Below are positions 1 through 13,470 of a stretch of 64,000 bases of DNA, one piece after another. The translations under genes and the position numbers were made by a program. The DNA comes from Monoplex corrugatus. Taxonomy: Eukaryota > Mollusca > Gastropoda > Littorinimorpha > Ranellidae. The notes under the pieces are model-generated. The model did not search any database and was not told the DNA's origin. It worked only from the letters and a program-made list of their open reading frames with translations. The stretch covers positions 41,530,655 to 41,594,654 of the forward strand of contig CM060307.1 in NCBI GenBank assembly GCA_030674185.1, written 5' to 3'. The stretch's first letter is position 1, and every line of letters begins with the position of its first letter.

Positions 1-1229
1 ATTGTTCATGTACTTTTACATGTGATGATTTTGAATATATACAAAATGTGGTGTAGAATCATGATATAAAGAGAGATGACCACTTTGTAATGTGTAATGA
101 CTTTTCTTGTGAAACGTGAGCTGTGCTTAAAAAGGCCAATTTGTGCTGAATTGTGATCTGCAATTTGTAAAGTCAGGGAGCTAAATGATTTTGAGAAACA
201 GGACGTATTTCTGACCTGTCTGCGCGTAGCTGTTGAGTTCTGTACTGTTGATGGATCCTACATGGTAGTCATGGCAGTAGCTTGTCCTCGTGATTATTGG
301 TTTAAATGTATACAGTTTCACAAGATTATTTAGTTTTGTAGTAGTACGCTGTCTGTGAAGAAGGAGATATCAACTGCCAGAGGCTTTTTGTGAAAGGACT
401 TAGATGTCGAAGCACTTGTCATACTAAAATTGTGACCAGAATAGACTTGAGACAGGCTAACAGTTGTTTTTTTTGTTGTTGTTGTTGGTTGTTGTTGTTG
501 TTTTTTGTTCGTTTTTCCAAACGAATTCAGGGCTTAGACCATGCCAGCTCAGAAGCCTGAAGTGCGACTGCAATGTCCCTTTTTTCGTTTTAAAACGAGG
601 GGAGGGGGGGGGGGAGGTAAGGAGGAGGGAAGCGCTTAGTCCTAGACATCCGATCAGAAGCCTCGAATGCAAGTTTAGACAGGAGAGGGAGAAATCGGAC
701 AGGAGTGAAACCTGCTTTGTCCGGCCAGCGATTCCAAGTTTTTCAGTTTCTTTTTTTTTTTTCTTTTCTTTTTAGTTTGCACATTTTGTTAATGTATATG
801 CCTGTATCTCGGCTACTTTAAAACAGATCTGAATGAAATGTGAGTATGTTTGCGTTTGACGTACCTTAATCGCTTAAAACTATCACTATATTCTCAAAGT
901 AGACACTGAATGAAAACGTGTTCAGTGGGTGTTGAAATGAAGAGCGATAGTATGGCTTGACCCCCTTAGTTTGTCTGTAATCATCACGAGATTGTCATGT
1001 CAACTTAAAAAATGATATTCAGTGGAAAGTTTGATGGGAGTTTGGCAGTGAAGGTGAAAGGGATTGGCAGGGGGTTGGGGGGTTGAGGCGGGTGGGGGGG
1101 GGGGGGGGGGGGGTGACTGTCGAGGATGTGTTGGATAGAAGCGGACATTGAGAAGTGGAAGCTATTTGTAAATAGTTATACCATTTTGAGCTTCAGCCTG
1201 AACAAGTGCGGGTTGACGGAGATGATTGA

Positions 1230-1235
1230 AATAAA
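1230..1235 (+). promoter_or_regulatory. Candidate polyadenylation signal of a convergent plus-strand transcript
   Basis: AATAAA is followed within about 15-35 bases by a GT/T-rich stretch (ATGTGTGCGCTGATTTTC), the usual layout of a metazoan cleavage site. The surrounding T/G skew on the plus strand would fit a 3' UTR of a gene entering from the left. AATAAA is common in AT-rich DNA, so confidence is low. A second plus-strand copy is at 3110-3115. Confidence 0.2.
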
Positions 1236-1689
1236 TATACGACGTATGTGTGCGCTGATTTTCTTTTGAAATAAGTAGGAGAATAGTAAGACTGGGAGAG
1301 AAAAAGCCCATTCCTTCCAGAATTACCCTCTAAGAAAGAGAGTACGCAAAACTGCAACAGTTAAAATTAAACAACTACTGTTAACTTACGAGGTGGAAAA
1401 AAGGAGACTGTAGAAATTGCTTGAAATCCAGTGTTTATCGAAAGTAATATATCCTCAATATGCAAGAAAACTAATTGTAAGTAAACCCCTTAACGGTTGA
1501 GGTAACATTTATGTTGACTGAAAGTAAATAGTTGTGTTATAATTTTCTCTTACAAATTAATAATCGTGTTCAAGAATATTGAAGACGATGACACTCTATC
1601 TACACTGTCAAGCAACATCTTTCCTGTCGAATATTTTAAAAAAAATCTATTATAAACAAACAAGGAACCACCACTGACAGGCCAGTCCT

Positions 1690-2030
1690 ATCCCTGTGGA
1701 GATTGCCACCTACATTCCACTAAAGACAAAGAGGTAAGGAGAATTCAAGTGAGAAGAAATCTGCATGAATGGTGCAAGAGACAATGAAGGAGATTGCAAG
1801 TGAGATTTCACTAGAGACAAAGAGAAAAGAGTGGAGACTGCAAGTGAGACTCCACTGGGGACAAAGAGTGAAGAAGATTGCAAGTGAGATTCCAATACAG
1901 ACAAAGAGTGACGAAGATTACAAGTCAGATTCCACTAGAGACAAAGAATGAAAGAGACTGCAACTGAGGTTCCACTATAATGACAAGACAAAGAATGAAG
2001 GAGATTGTAACCGAGATTCCCCGGAAGTGA
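1690..2030 (+). repeat. Degenerate 40-bp minisatellite, about eight units
   Basis: Successive units of the type GACAAAGAGTGAAGAAGATT / GCAAGTGAGATTCCACTAGA repeat with a period of about 40 bases (36-44 with indels). The best units are near 1860-1980. Outer units are more diverged. No coding frame is kept across the array. Confidence 0.85.
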
Positions 2031-2577
2031 TGACACAGATGTAATCATGTCTTTTCTGACAAATTTTTACAGCAATGGAGTAGAGTCCATTACACTTGTG
2101 CACAACAGTACCAAGTTTGCGTTAAAATACTTAAATTTAATGACTGTGCACATATCACACAGATGTATTTTCACGAAAATGTGGTTCTCATTAACTATCT
2201 ATAATAAAGATACAAGGACGTCAGCAAATTGGCTGGTATCAATGTGGACACTTGGGAACAGTTACAAATCGCTGTGCCGGGCGACAGGCTGTACGTGCAC
2301 TGCATAGGAGAAATGAATTTGACTACGATCGGACAGAACAGACAGAAAGAAAGCTGCCACAGTGACCACCCAGTCACAGCCAAAGCCTGTGTGTGACAAC
2401 CATGCCAAGGACTGCTGCTCAAGAATCAATTTGTTCAATCATAGCCGATGCTGTTCCACATTCAACTGATTCTTCAACCGGGCGCATCCACGGTCTAATC
2501 AGGACCTATTATCATCAATATAAACTATAGAACTACAACATAATTTATGTTATCATCATTGACATCATCACACACGT

Positions 2578-3020
2578 GCATGTTCATATAAACAATGGTG
2601 CTTCAGTAATTGTAGATCTAGAATGTCACGGTTTGTATGGTGTATCATCATCACATCGTATCACACTTGCATATTCACATAAATATGGTCCTTCATTGTT
2701 CGTGTAACGAAATATTCATTATTTGTAGACTGAAACCATCTCTGTTCTGTTAAACATGTTCACATCAATATAGTCCCTCAAAATTTATAGAATGAAATAT
2801 TCATTACTTATAGAATGAAAAATCTTTTTCTGTATATCGTCATAGACATACGTGCGTATGTGTTCATATAAATTTGGTCCTTCATTATTTATAGAATGTA
2901 ATTGCATAAACGTTCATATAAATATGGTCCTTCATTGTTTATAGAATGTTACAATCTGTGTGGTGTATAATTATCAACATCATATACGTGCATGTTCATG
3001 TATTCGTTATGAATAAAATA
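2578..3020 (+). repeat. Degenerate tandem repeat built on a 36-base core
   Basis: A core of the form GTTCATATAAATATGGTCCT followed by TCATTGTTTATAGAATG recurs at about 2581, 2671, 2759, 2861, 2912 and, weakly, 2994. Spacers are unequal (roughly 50-100 bases) and contain repeated GTGTATCATCATCA and ATACGTGC pieces. It is an old, eroded array or several copies of a short element. Confidence 0.7.
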
Positions 3021-3961
3021 TCACAACCTGTGCTGTGTATCATCATCATCAATATCACAAAAATGTAATGCAGCAATTATTTACGGACACCAACTGTTGT
3101 ACATGTTTAAATAAAAAGAACGAAGAAGGCTGTGCTGCAGAAATTCATCAAAGTCATGATCATCACTATCACCATCATGATGCAAAATCTTTTAAAGTTT
3201 GAACATTCACCATTATCAATGTTATCAATATTCTTGCTGGGTGCCTGGAAACAGCACACCAATAATCGGTTGTATCAGCCATCTGCCGACAATGGGCTAC
3301 GTGATTCACAAGATGGGGGTGCACATTTTAACTATTCAAAAAGCTACTGATCAGAAATCGATACTCATGCACAGGCAATTGTAACTAGCTAGCATGCAAA
3401 TCATGCAGATTGTGTGTTAATGATAGATCCTGACAACGTTACCGATTTTTTGTGTGTTGGTCATGTCTGATGTCGATTTGCTTTAAATCATTGGGCAATA
3501 CATGAATAGCATGTGTGTGTGTGTGCATTGACATCTATCTATCTATATCTAAATACCTACATACATATATATCATCTTATATGTCTATATCTAAATGTAT
3601 GTCTGTATGTATGTACGTATGTAGGCTATGTATTCATACAACTATTCTTTTTAATCTTGTCAGTCAGCATTATTTTGTAAAATGTAGTCAACAAAAGTAA
3701 GCTTCATGTTTCATGAATTTCGTTAATGTCTTTTCCCAGGTGAGTATCTGCTATTATCAAATTTTATACGTTCTGTTGATAAAAGTTTCTTAACACACGA
3801 GACTTGTCAAAATTACAAGTATGAATTTTTTTAAGTTTTAAGACTTTTAAACTACAAAAAGGAAATGTTTATATGGCTTGGCTACCTTGGTTCTCTTTTT
3901 TATTTGCAGTTACTTTGAGTACATTTCTCTTGGTGGATTTTTGCTTGATTTATTTTGCGCG

Positions 3962-3962
<1 letters not shown>

Positions 3963-3992
<30 letters not shown>
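3963..3992. repeat. (CA)15 microsatellite
   Basis: Uninterrupted CA dinucleotide tract followed by TATATA. Confidence 0.95.
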
Positions 3993-3998
<6 letters not shown>

Positions 3999-6155
3999 AA
4001 CACAGGTTGTTGCTAATGCAATGAACTGAAGCAGTGTTAGCTTTTTTTGAGAGAAGAAAAACAAAGTGAAAAAATAGGCTTCTGGTTTGGAAGAAAAGCA
4101 AACAGACTTAATAACCGGCTATGCAAGAGGTTTGTTTCCTTGAACAGTGCAGATGAGACATAGGTTAGATCAAGGAAATAAATCATTCATTTGTATCACT
4201 ATTATATTTGGTAAGCTGAAACAACAAAACATATCTCCAGGAGCTATGGTAGACGTGGTGATGATAGACGAACCGTTGTCTTTGAAGTTCCTTCCTTATC
4301 TTCTTCTATACGATTTCCATTTCTTTGCGCAAGTCTTTTCATATATGTCACATCGTTGTTCCACAACAGACAAAGAGAGACTGTGCCACAGGTTCTATGT
4401 CTGCCTTGCTTTGGCAACCCACAGCCCCTCACTCACAGAGTTGCAGAGGGCTTAGGATAGCACAAACTGTGGACGTTTGTTAACTCTTGAGATTTCCTAT
4501 GCATACGAAAATTGACCGTTTGCATGGGTCAACTGAGGCTGTGGTTGCTAGTGAAATCATCAAATTAAGTCTCTCTTCTGATATCTCTGGTTCCAGCATG
4601 TTCATGCATGGCACAGCTAGTCCCCTCTCATTCATTACTGAATTTGCATCATATCAGAAAATTATAACCGTTTGGGCCAAACTGAACAGTAAAGTGATGA
4701 AGGAGAAAATGTCTAGGAGTTATTTACTTTGTTCGCATCTTCAACTGAAACAGCTAAGGTGCTCCTCAGTGTTCATTTCTTTAGCTAAAACAAATGGATC
4801 ATATACTCAAATCTAAGCACATTTAATTGGAAGATCTTTGTAATCAGAAGTTGAGGGTTACCAGCCAGAGTGCTTTATCCCAAACGGGATGTAGAAGGCT
4901 GGAACACCACTCTGGTCGAAATCCCCAAAAGTGTAATATATTGGAAATACAACTTAAATGTGTTGAAGGTCTACTGCAAGATCTGGGACAGGTTTATATT
5001 TGCAACTGTGGAAAAATATCTGTACTTCGCCTGTTTATGGTTATAAGTAAATTGCATGAGCGAGTGTAACGTGACCCAGTACAATTCTTTGTAAGATATT
5101 TGATCATGACCCGATTATAAACAAAATAAGACATTTTGTTCAAAAGGTTAAATGCAAACTGCATTTGATATAGTCTATGATTCTTAACATACGCAGACTT
5201 AAAAATAAGATACAAATACATGTTTTGATAAAAAAAACTGCTACAGCGATAATGTTCATTAAACAGCAATATTCAATCTTTTAAGTGAAACCAAAACCAA
5301 ACAAACCAAAACAAAAAATAAAATGTGAAAACTGAAGGAAAATGTATAACATGCAATTTTAAATTCATAGGGCTTTGTCAGTGTTGTCAAGATTTAAATT
5401 AAATATTCCATAGTACAAAATACCTCCTTAAAAGAATTTAAGTTGTCATTGGAAAAAAACACTATAAATATACAAAAATGACGAACAATTCAGGTAATGA
5501 TTTGAAAAGAGTAATGGTTTCTTTGCTGTAATAATGCTTTCTTTGCTGTAACATTAATTCATGCCTAAGTCCACAAACATTAAGTGTTGTATATGCATGG
5601 ATAAAACTTCACACTTGGTTATTTAAATAAACTATCATGCACAAATTAATGTTGCAGTATTAATTAACTGCAATGTAAAATAGATATCTGAAATCCAAAA
5701 AGCTGTTACAAAATAAACACATATAAAAAGAATAAATCAGAGGAAAGGCAGTTTAGCTCCGCAAAAAATGAAACCTCCGACATGCAATGTTTAATGCTTG
5801 CACAAAATGCAGCCATTAAAGCCTTCCAGGGTACAAGTAACAACTTATCAAAACTGTTCTCAATTTGTGGGCCAAAATCAAAGGACAAATCAAAATCTTG
5901 TACCTACGGTTTTATTGCTTCAAATTCTTAAATAATAGAAAATGAAGCTGGGTCTCATTACTATGACTGTGTAAAGTAAAAATAGACTTGATTCAGAAAA
6001 GATTTAGACCTAATACACTTGACTTAAAACATTGAATTGATCAGGTGTAAGGATTGAAACTGGGGTAGTTGTAAATACTGGATTTGTAAATTTGGAGACA
6101 GATGTAATATTTATGAGCATGTACAACTCATACACATATACATACACACAAGAAT

Positions 6156-6437
<282 letters not shown>

Positions 6438-9400
6438 AAGGGGGGGCATCAATTACAATAATGTACATATTTGCTCACTTACAACCAGACTGACAGTTGG
6501 GTGATTCTAAAACATTTATTCAATCTAAAGACATGCCATTTCAGACGAATGTTAAAGAAAAGTAAGAAACAAAACCAAACAAGAGACAAAACAATTCTAA
6601 AAAACATCAAACAAGTGGTCCCTAAACAAAGTTGTACATAATTTCCAAGTCACATTTCCAGCAATAATAAGAAACAAAAATCAATTCAATCAGTCATGGG
6701 GAAATAACTTTCATTATCCAACACGTAGTTGTTAAAAACAAACCATCCCCCAAGATTACTAACAACAACAAAAAACAAACAAATCAATCACAAATCAAGA
6801 CCAAAACTAACACACCAAAAAGAAAAACCAAAAAGTCCATAACCAAAGCTAAACAAAAATAAAAATCAAACAACGCACACAGACATACAAACGATCAGTT
6901 CTCCAAAGAATGCTCAACGGCATAACACAAAATCTATTCCATTTTCTTGTAGCAGTTGTCGTACAAGCTTCCAATGAACTCAACTAATTTAAATCCAGCA
7001 CAAGGCACAAATTTTTTTCATGTTTACTCATCATATATAAACCAATTTTACTTGTAATCTTCTTTGTTAGCATAAGTTGACAGTAAACACATTTCCATTT
7101 CTTCTATTTTTAATAAACTGTTCTTCCATTTTATTTATAGCATATCTATACTTTATCCTGTTCATTCCTTATATCCTAGAATCCAACGTATTTGGAAAAA
7201 AATATTTCACCTTTCCATTGAAAATGGTACCTGGTGCCAAGCAAATTCAATTCATTCTGTCTTAGCATTATTAACATACTTCGAAATAAAAGAAGTCTAG
7301 AAGCTTTCATCATTGAAATCTAAAATATGCAACGCTATGTAAAATAATAATTAGTCATTTCATGACAGCATTAAATTTTTACAAAACGTTTAAAAGTGGA
7401 AATGCATCACACTATTAATATGCTAAAACTTCTCAAATACATCTTTTATTTAAATTTTGTATAGACTGAGGGCACTATACACATAAAAAAGCCATCTTTT
7501 TATATCTTCTGATGCTCCATCGTCCATCCACAAAAAAGAAAATGTTTAAGCCATCCACAAAAACCAATCCTGAAAATCTTTCTCTTTCTGTTCTCACGTG
7601 GTCATCAGATCTAAGTCTCTTGAAATGTTTATTAAGTTACATCATGAAAGGTATCAACAAGACATTTTCCCCACAAGAGTCAAACAATTTCTTTTTTCTG
7701 ATGGTAACAATACAACATCATATCATTTACATCAATATTATCGAACACTCGACCTGACATGAAGTGCGATTATATAACTGAAAATGCCATGCAACAATAG
7801 CGACATTGTATGGACAGTATGAGGTGAAAGCAATCAGTATTCACATTATTTTGCAGTCAGAAGTTACCAAGGCAAAGTCACCATAAACAAATCAACTGAC
7901 AAATAAGCACAACAGACTGGCACCAAAATGCAATGACCCGACGTTTCTTTTTTCAACGTCTGCTCAAAAGCTTTGGGGAAAATGTATTCTGTGTGAATGA
8001 AAACAATTGAAAAGAGTCCTGAGTTTTAACAGTAGTTCTTTTAACCTCAAAGCAGCTGGCCAACACAACACAAAGTCAACAGCAAGCAGCTTAAGACTAC
8101 ATGTTGACTGAAACTGTAAACAAAAATCTATGAAAAACTACAGACATTAAAACCAAACATCTAAACCATATCACCTCAAAGAAATGACATAGCAGACAAA
8201 ACCCACATAGCTTTACCTTTATCAACAAAATCCTCAACACTCCAGCAACAGGAGAAAGGAAACAATGTGAAATTCAGCCGAGTAAACAAACTGGGAAAAG
8301 AAAACCTGATAATCCACCACCAAAGTGAGCAACACACATCTGACATAAAATAAAAGACTGCATGAAAACATTCCATGGTACTCTGACCACAAGCAGCTGG
8401 ATCAGTACAGTGCATTCTTTCCCTTTGCCATAATGCTATCTCGGTTATAAAGCACTTCAAACTTGAAGCACAGCCAAAACTTATCAATCACTGCAATATT
8501 TCTATAAGACTGAAAGGAAACAGAGATTCAGTCTATGTCAGGTTCTCAGTGTGTCTTCTAATCCAAAAGATATGTACAAAATCTGAAGTGAACCTTACCA
8601 GCGTCTCAAATTAAATGTATGTGAATTGGTCATTACCTCCAGGAAACTGGAATGTCCGATGGTACACTGAAAACAAAGCTTATCCATGATGTAAAGCTCT
8701 GAATTATGACTGGTCACATACATAACGCACATATGAGGCAATATGGACTAAGGCTATATACACACAGTGTTAAGAATCTCGGCAATCTCACGACACAAAA
8801 AAACACTGCAAAGTCTGTGAAATGCTGTACTACTTCCTCTGGGGGAAAATGCACTTCTATAAATTAAGTCAACCATGATACTATCAACGCTCCAAGAAGA
8901 GAAAACAAATGACCACAAAACAGCGAGTACACAATATGCTCAGAGAACATGCCTTTCAGGGTAATAAAATGATATTATGAATTATTCTGAAAGCCTTGGG
9001 AGTGAAATTATGAATTTAATTGTCTAAATAGTGTCAATACTTGGTAACTGCATGAACATCTTTAAAACAAAATAAAAAGAATATAAATATATATAATAAA
9101 ACTGCATGTAATCAAGTGAATTGTAAAATTTAAAACATCTGTTCATGTATGCATGTATTTAACAAAAAGAAAATATCACAAGGACCATTATAATTCAGTC
9201 GAGGTAACGACGAATAGATGCTTAAAAAAAAGTCCCCTTCATATCGTATAGGCAGACTGTTGAGATGCATAGATGACGACAGAGAACAGGGATGGAGTGT
9301 TGCACCTTGGAAAAGGTGAAACATCAAAAATGACAGTGATGAACAAGGACGTGTCCCCTTCTGACTAGAAAAGTACCTCTGGGACATCATGCAAAGACAA

Positions 9401-12400
9401 TTCCAATACGAGACTTAAGAAAAAAAAGCTACGAAACAGAACTGACTATACTAAACTTACAAAAACATGAGGCAGTGGGGTTGTTTTTATTTCAGTAAAA
9501 GTACAGTTATTTCAGTCTTCTCTCTTATTGCCTCTTTAATTTTCTCTAAACCATTCAGATACGCAACTCTGTTCACCACTCAAACGCAAGCTCGCGAGAC
9601 TTACGGCTTCAAGTTATTCGGCAGCAGCTAAAATGATGATACCAATACAATTTATGGGGGCACTGATAAGAAGAAAAATCAACCTGACTTTGTCAATGGG
9701 TTAGGTGATGATATCATTTGGATTCAACATTTTTTTTTACTGACTGTATTACCTGTCTACATAAACACTTCATTCCAATGAAAAAATATCTTGTGGGACG
9801 GGGAAGAGGAGGGAGCGGGCACTGGATATATTTTGAATCCCAATTCAAATTTTGGTTTACTGAATGCCTCACAAGGTGGAGCACACACACTACGTGATTC
9901 AGATGGGGACAGTTCCAGGAAGAAGTAGTAAAACTGACAGCAAGATTCAATTAAGAAGCAGAAAGGGGTGGGGATGGAAGGGATAGAGAGAGAGAAAGAA
10001 TGTACATGCACATGACAGACAGATGTAATGAAACATGATGAGTGAGTAAAAGAGAAAATGGAGACGACCGAATGAAGGTCTACTGTCAAAGCAAAATGCC
10101 ATCCCACAAAAGGAGAAAGAAAAAAAAATTAACAAGAAGTGATATAAATAGGAACAGTCTGTTCTATACAAGGGTAAAATAAAAACTACACCATCTCATT
10201 CTAAAGTATATATGACAAGATGTCAACAAAGAATCCATACAGGTTCACTTTCACACTCTCCGCACTCACAGGTTTATAAGTGGCAAAATACGCGCCATCC
10301 TGTACATGAGTGTCCGAAATATCGCAGGCACCACACGTTACTAATATTATAAACAATAATAAAAAAAAAACCTGTGGGAGGAAAAAAAACAAAAAAACTT
10401 CAATCTACATTCAAAAACTTTTCATACTTTAAAAAAAGGTACACATGCAATAAAAAAAATATGCATGTTTTGAATCAGCACCTGAAGAATTGGAAATTAA
10501 CAATCTGAATCTTTATATATGTAGATGATACGTAGAAATAAGGTTACAGTATGAATACATCTCAAAACTAAAAGACTGCAAAAAATAAACTTCTCTGTGG
10601 TACTGTGCAATTTGGTCCTTGTCATCTCTACTTTATTTTTAATCAAAAAGATCTCAAGATCAAGCCACCCATGGCAAGACAGAAAAGGTTATAATTTTAG
10701 ACGATAAACATCAATATAACAACTTTTTCCAAAAAAAAGTTTATTAACAAATGATATGTCCACTTTTTTCCATTTATTTTTGTGTTTGTCAAAGGCTGCA
10801 CAGTGTTCTGTGTATTTACTAATCAAGATTAAAACTGATACAACTGCAAGAAAAAGTCACCACTGGTTCTATAAAAGCAGCAAAAGAAATGAAGACAAAG
10901 AGAACAGATATATAAAGCAAATAAGTGAAATAAGAGTTAGACAGACAGGAAAATACGTAGACATACGCGTACACAAACACAGACACAGACACACAGACAC
11001 ACGACACACACACAGAAAGCAGATCAACTCGGACAGGCAGATAACTGAAGAACAAACAAAAATTTACAGCAAACAGACACATATACTGGTGACAAGTGTA
11101 TGCAACATTAGTTTCCCCTGCACAAATTATGTATTGCTACTAGTCAGAAAAGGACATATAAAAAAGATGCAAAATCTGAGGCTAAAAGAAAAAGAGCATT
11201 CTAAAACATTCTTTGCGCCCTTCAACTTAATTTACATGTATTTGTAATGCTATGTGAATCAGAAAAATATATTTGCATAAAACAATCCCATTATGTGATG
11301 TATGTTTGCTGTAATTTCATCATTGCAATATAATCTGCAAGTTTATGAAAAACAAACAGCCAAATGTCTTACTGATAATAAAAGGGGACAAAATAAATGT
11401 GAAAGTATGCACAACAGATTGTTTAACATCATCTTTTTATAAAGAGGTGCATGAACTATGAACTAAAGTGGATTTTCATGGTCAAATGGGTTGGTTTTTT
11501 TTTATCTTTGGTCTTGAAGTCACCTTTGCATCCTGAAGGCTTGGGGCAAAAACATGACATGATGTAGTATTCATTACAATGCTGCTGATATCAAATGTAA
11601 TATGAAGTGACCAGCACTAGGCTTGGGCAGACATTCAGGCTAAAATACCGGTAGCTGGAGAACTTTTTCCCAACATAGGGGAAGTAAAAATCATCCAAAA
11701 AGCATACATGGATCCAATATCATCAATTCCTTTTCCTGACATCAAACTTGGGGGTATAGAAACACACTGAAAACAAAACAAAAAAACCCCCATCCTTATG
11801 TGCTATGTACAGAACAAACTGAAAAAACATTAAAGATAACAACAACAACAATAAATCTACAAGACATACATACAGACACATTAGAACCACAGTGATAAAA
11901 GCAGAACTATGTACATCCAGCTGACAATCAAATACATAAAAAAGAGTGCAAAAGAAAATACCAAAAACATTTAAAAAAATTAAAGAAAACAGAAAAGCAA
12001 AGACATATGATGATCAAGCCATACTTACAATCTTTTTCTTTTATATGTCACACACAGAGATGAGCGTTGTGTGCTGCAAACCTTTAGACTGTACCTATCT
12101 ATTTCAAGTTCTGAATAGAATTCAAAAACCACTGGTAGGCAAAATATTTAAAGATCTATTAATGAAAAAATACAGAAATCTCTGATAACCATTTTCCACC
12201 TAATCACTGCCACATCAACACTGGATCATGATAAACAGTTTACTGTATCTTCATGACTCTCTCTTACACTCAACTTCATTGTCATTAAGCCACATATATC
12301 ACAAATAGTTGATGTAGATTACATATTTCAATTTCAGTTTGTTCACAAAGGGTCACAAGCATACAATACAGCTGAAGGCCATCCGTGCAAATGCTGTGTG

Positions 12401-13437
12401 ATGATATATGAATCAAAACAGAGATAGCATGTGCCTACGCCTGCACACCATTCAAACCCTACATAATAAATAACTGCAACACCCCAGATCATCTCCTATC
12501 CCCACTCTTAAAATCTTAACAAGAGCAGAAAGATGGAGAGGAGAGAAGGAAGGGGAAATTATGCTCCTCTAGAATTAGGTATTTGTAATAATACTAAAAC
12601 CAGTGGTAACTATAGATATGGTAGAATTCTTGGACAGATTTTGAATAAGTAGACAGTGACATATACCATATATCAATCTGAATCAACACCCTTTAAAAGA
12701 GGTTCTGAAAAGAATACAAAATTACAAAGTATATAATTATTTTCATTGCCAAGTGTATGTTTCCAGGTCACTTTGTTCATTTACTGGTTGTATTATGGCA
12801 TATGCCTATAAATGTATTTAAAAGAATGACCATGTTATCAAAAGTGATCCAAACAATGCCAAGATTTCTTTTCTTGTACGCTATCATTAACTATAGATGT
12901 TCTCTCATATTTTGTGGCAAACAGAACTTTTGTAACTGCAAACCTATCCTTACAAGCTCACTTACAAGCATAAGTCCTGTGAACAAGACACTGACAGAGA
13001 TCTCATATCCATGCCAATTTCCCTGGGTACACTTGGACATTTTGTTTGTACACTGGGAGAATACATAATGTTTTCATGCCTGTCAATGCTAAGTTTGGTT
13101 TTAACCTCCAAAACTGAACCTCTCTCATTTTAGCTTTCATGAGAAATGAAAGTGACATCAACCTTTTTCTTTACAACAAACGTTTTTCTTTCCATTCAAC
13201 ACTTACCCAGATCAAAGAACGGCTTAGAGCCGAGTCAAAGTGGGAGAAGTAAACAAGCATTTACAATGGTGTAATTTCAAAAAGCACAGGACAAGGATGG
13301 AAAAAAGACAACATGAAAATTTCATAAATCCCATCCATTCTAAAATGGAAAGATATAAACAAACATACCTGCATACTTGCACCAAAAAAATCACTTTTGC
13401 TTTGCTTGGTGCTATTTGACATATACATTTTACTGTC

Positions 13438-13470
13438 CCCCCCCCCCCCCCCTCTCTCTCTCTCTCTCTC
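13438..13470. repeat. Poly(C) followed by (TC)n
   Basis: A run of about 15 C followed by about 10 TC units. Confidence 0.95.

Larger units (their letters stand above)
1..5299. other. Intergenic or neighbouring-UTR region without a recognisable gene
   Basis: All open frames here are short and show no family resemblance, codon structure or splice context that I can support. The first 1.3 kb is T- and G-rich on the plus strand, the opposite skew to the stretch above 5.3 kb. It holds a 20-base G run (1094-1113), a 40-bp minisatellite (about 1690-2030) and a degenerate repeat (about 2578-3020). A (CA)15 tract lies at 3963-3992 and TATC/TATG-type simple sequence at about 3530-3630. Confidence 0.5.

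Noticed and set aside
4147..5069. Three consecutive plus-strand frames (102, 109 and 80 codons)
   Set aside because: They are in different frames without plausible splice junctions or similarity, and composition is that of non-coding DNA.
9714..10171. Overlapping minus-strand frames of 74-116 codons in the presumed 3' UTR
   Set aside because: The frames overlap each other in different frames, are Phe/Ser/Leu-rich as expected from T-rich sequence, and have no recognisable domain.
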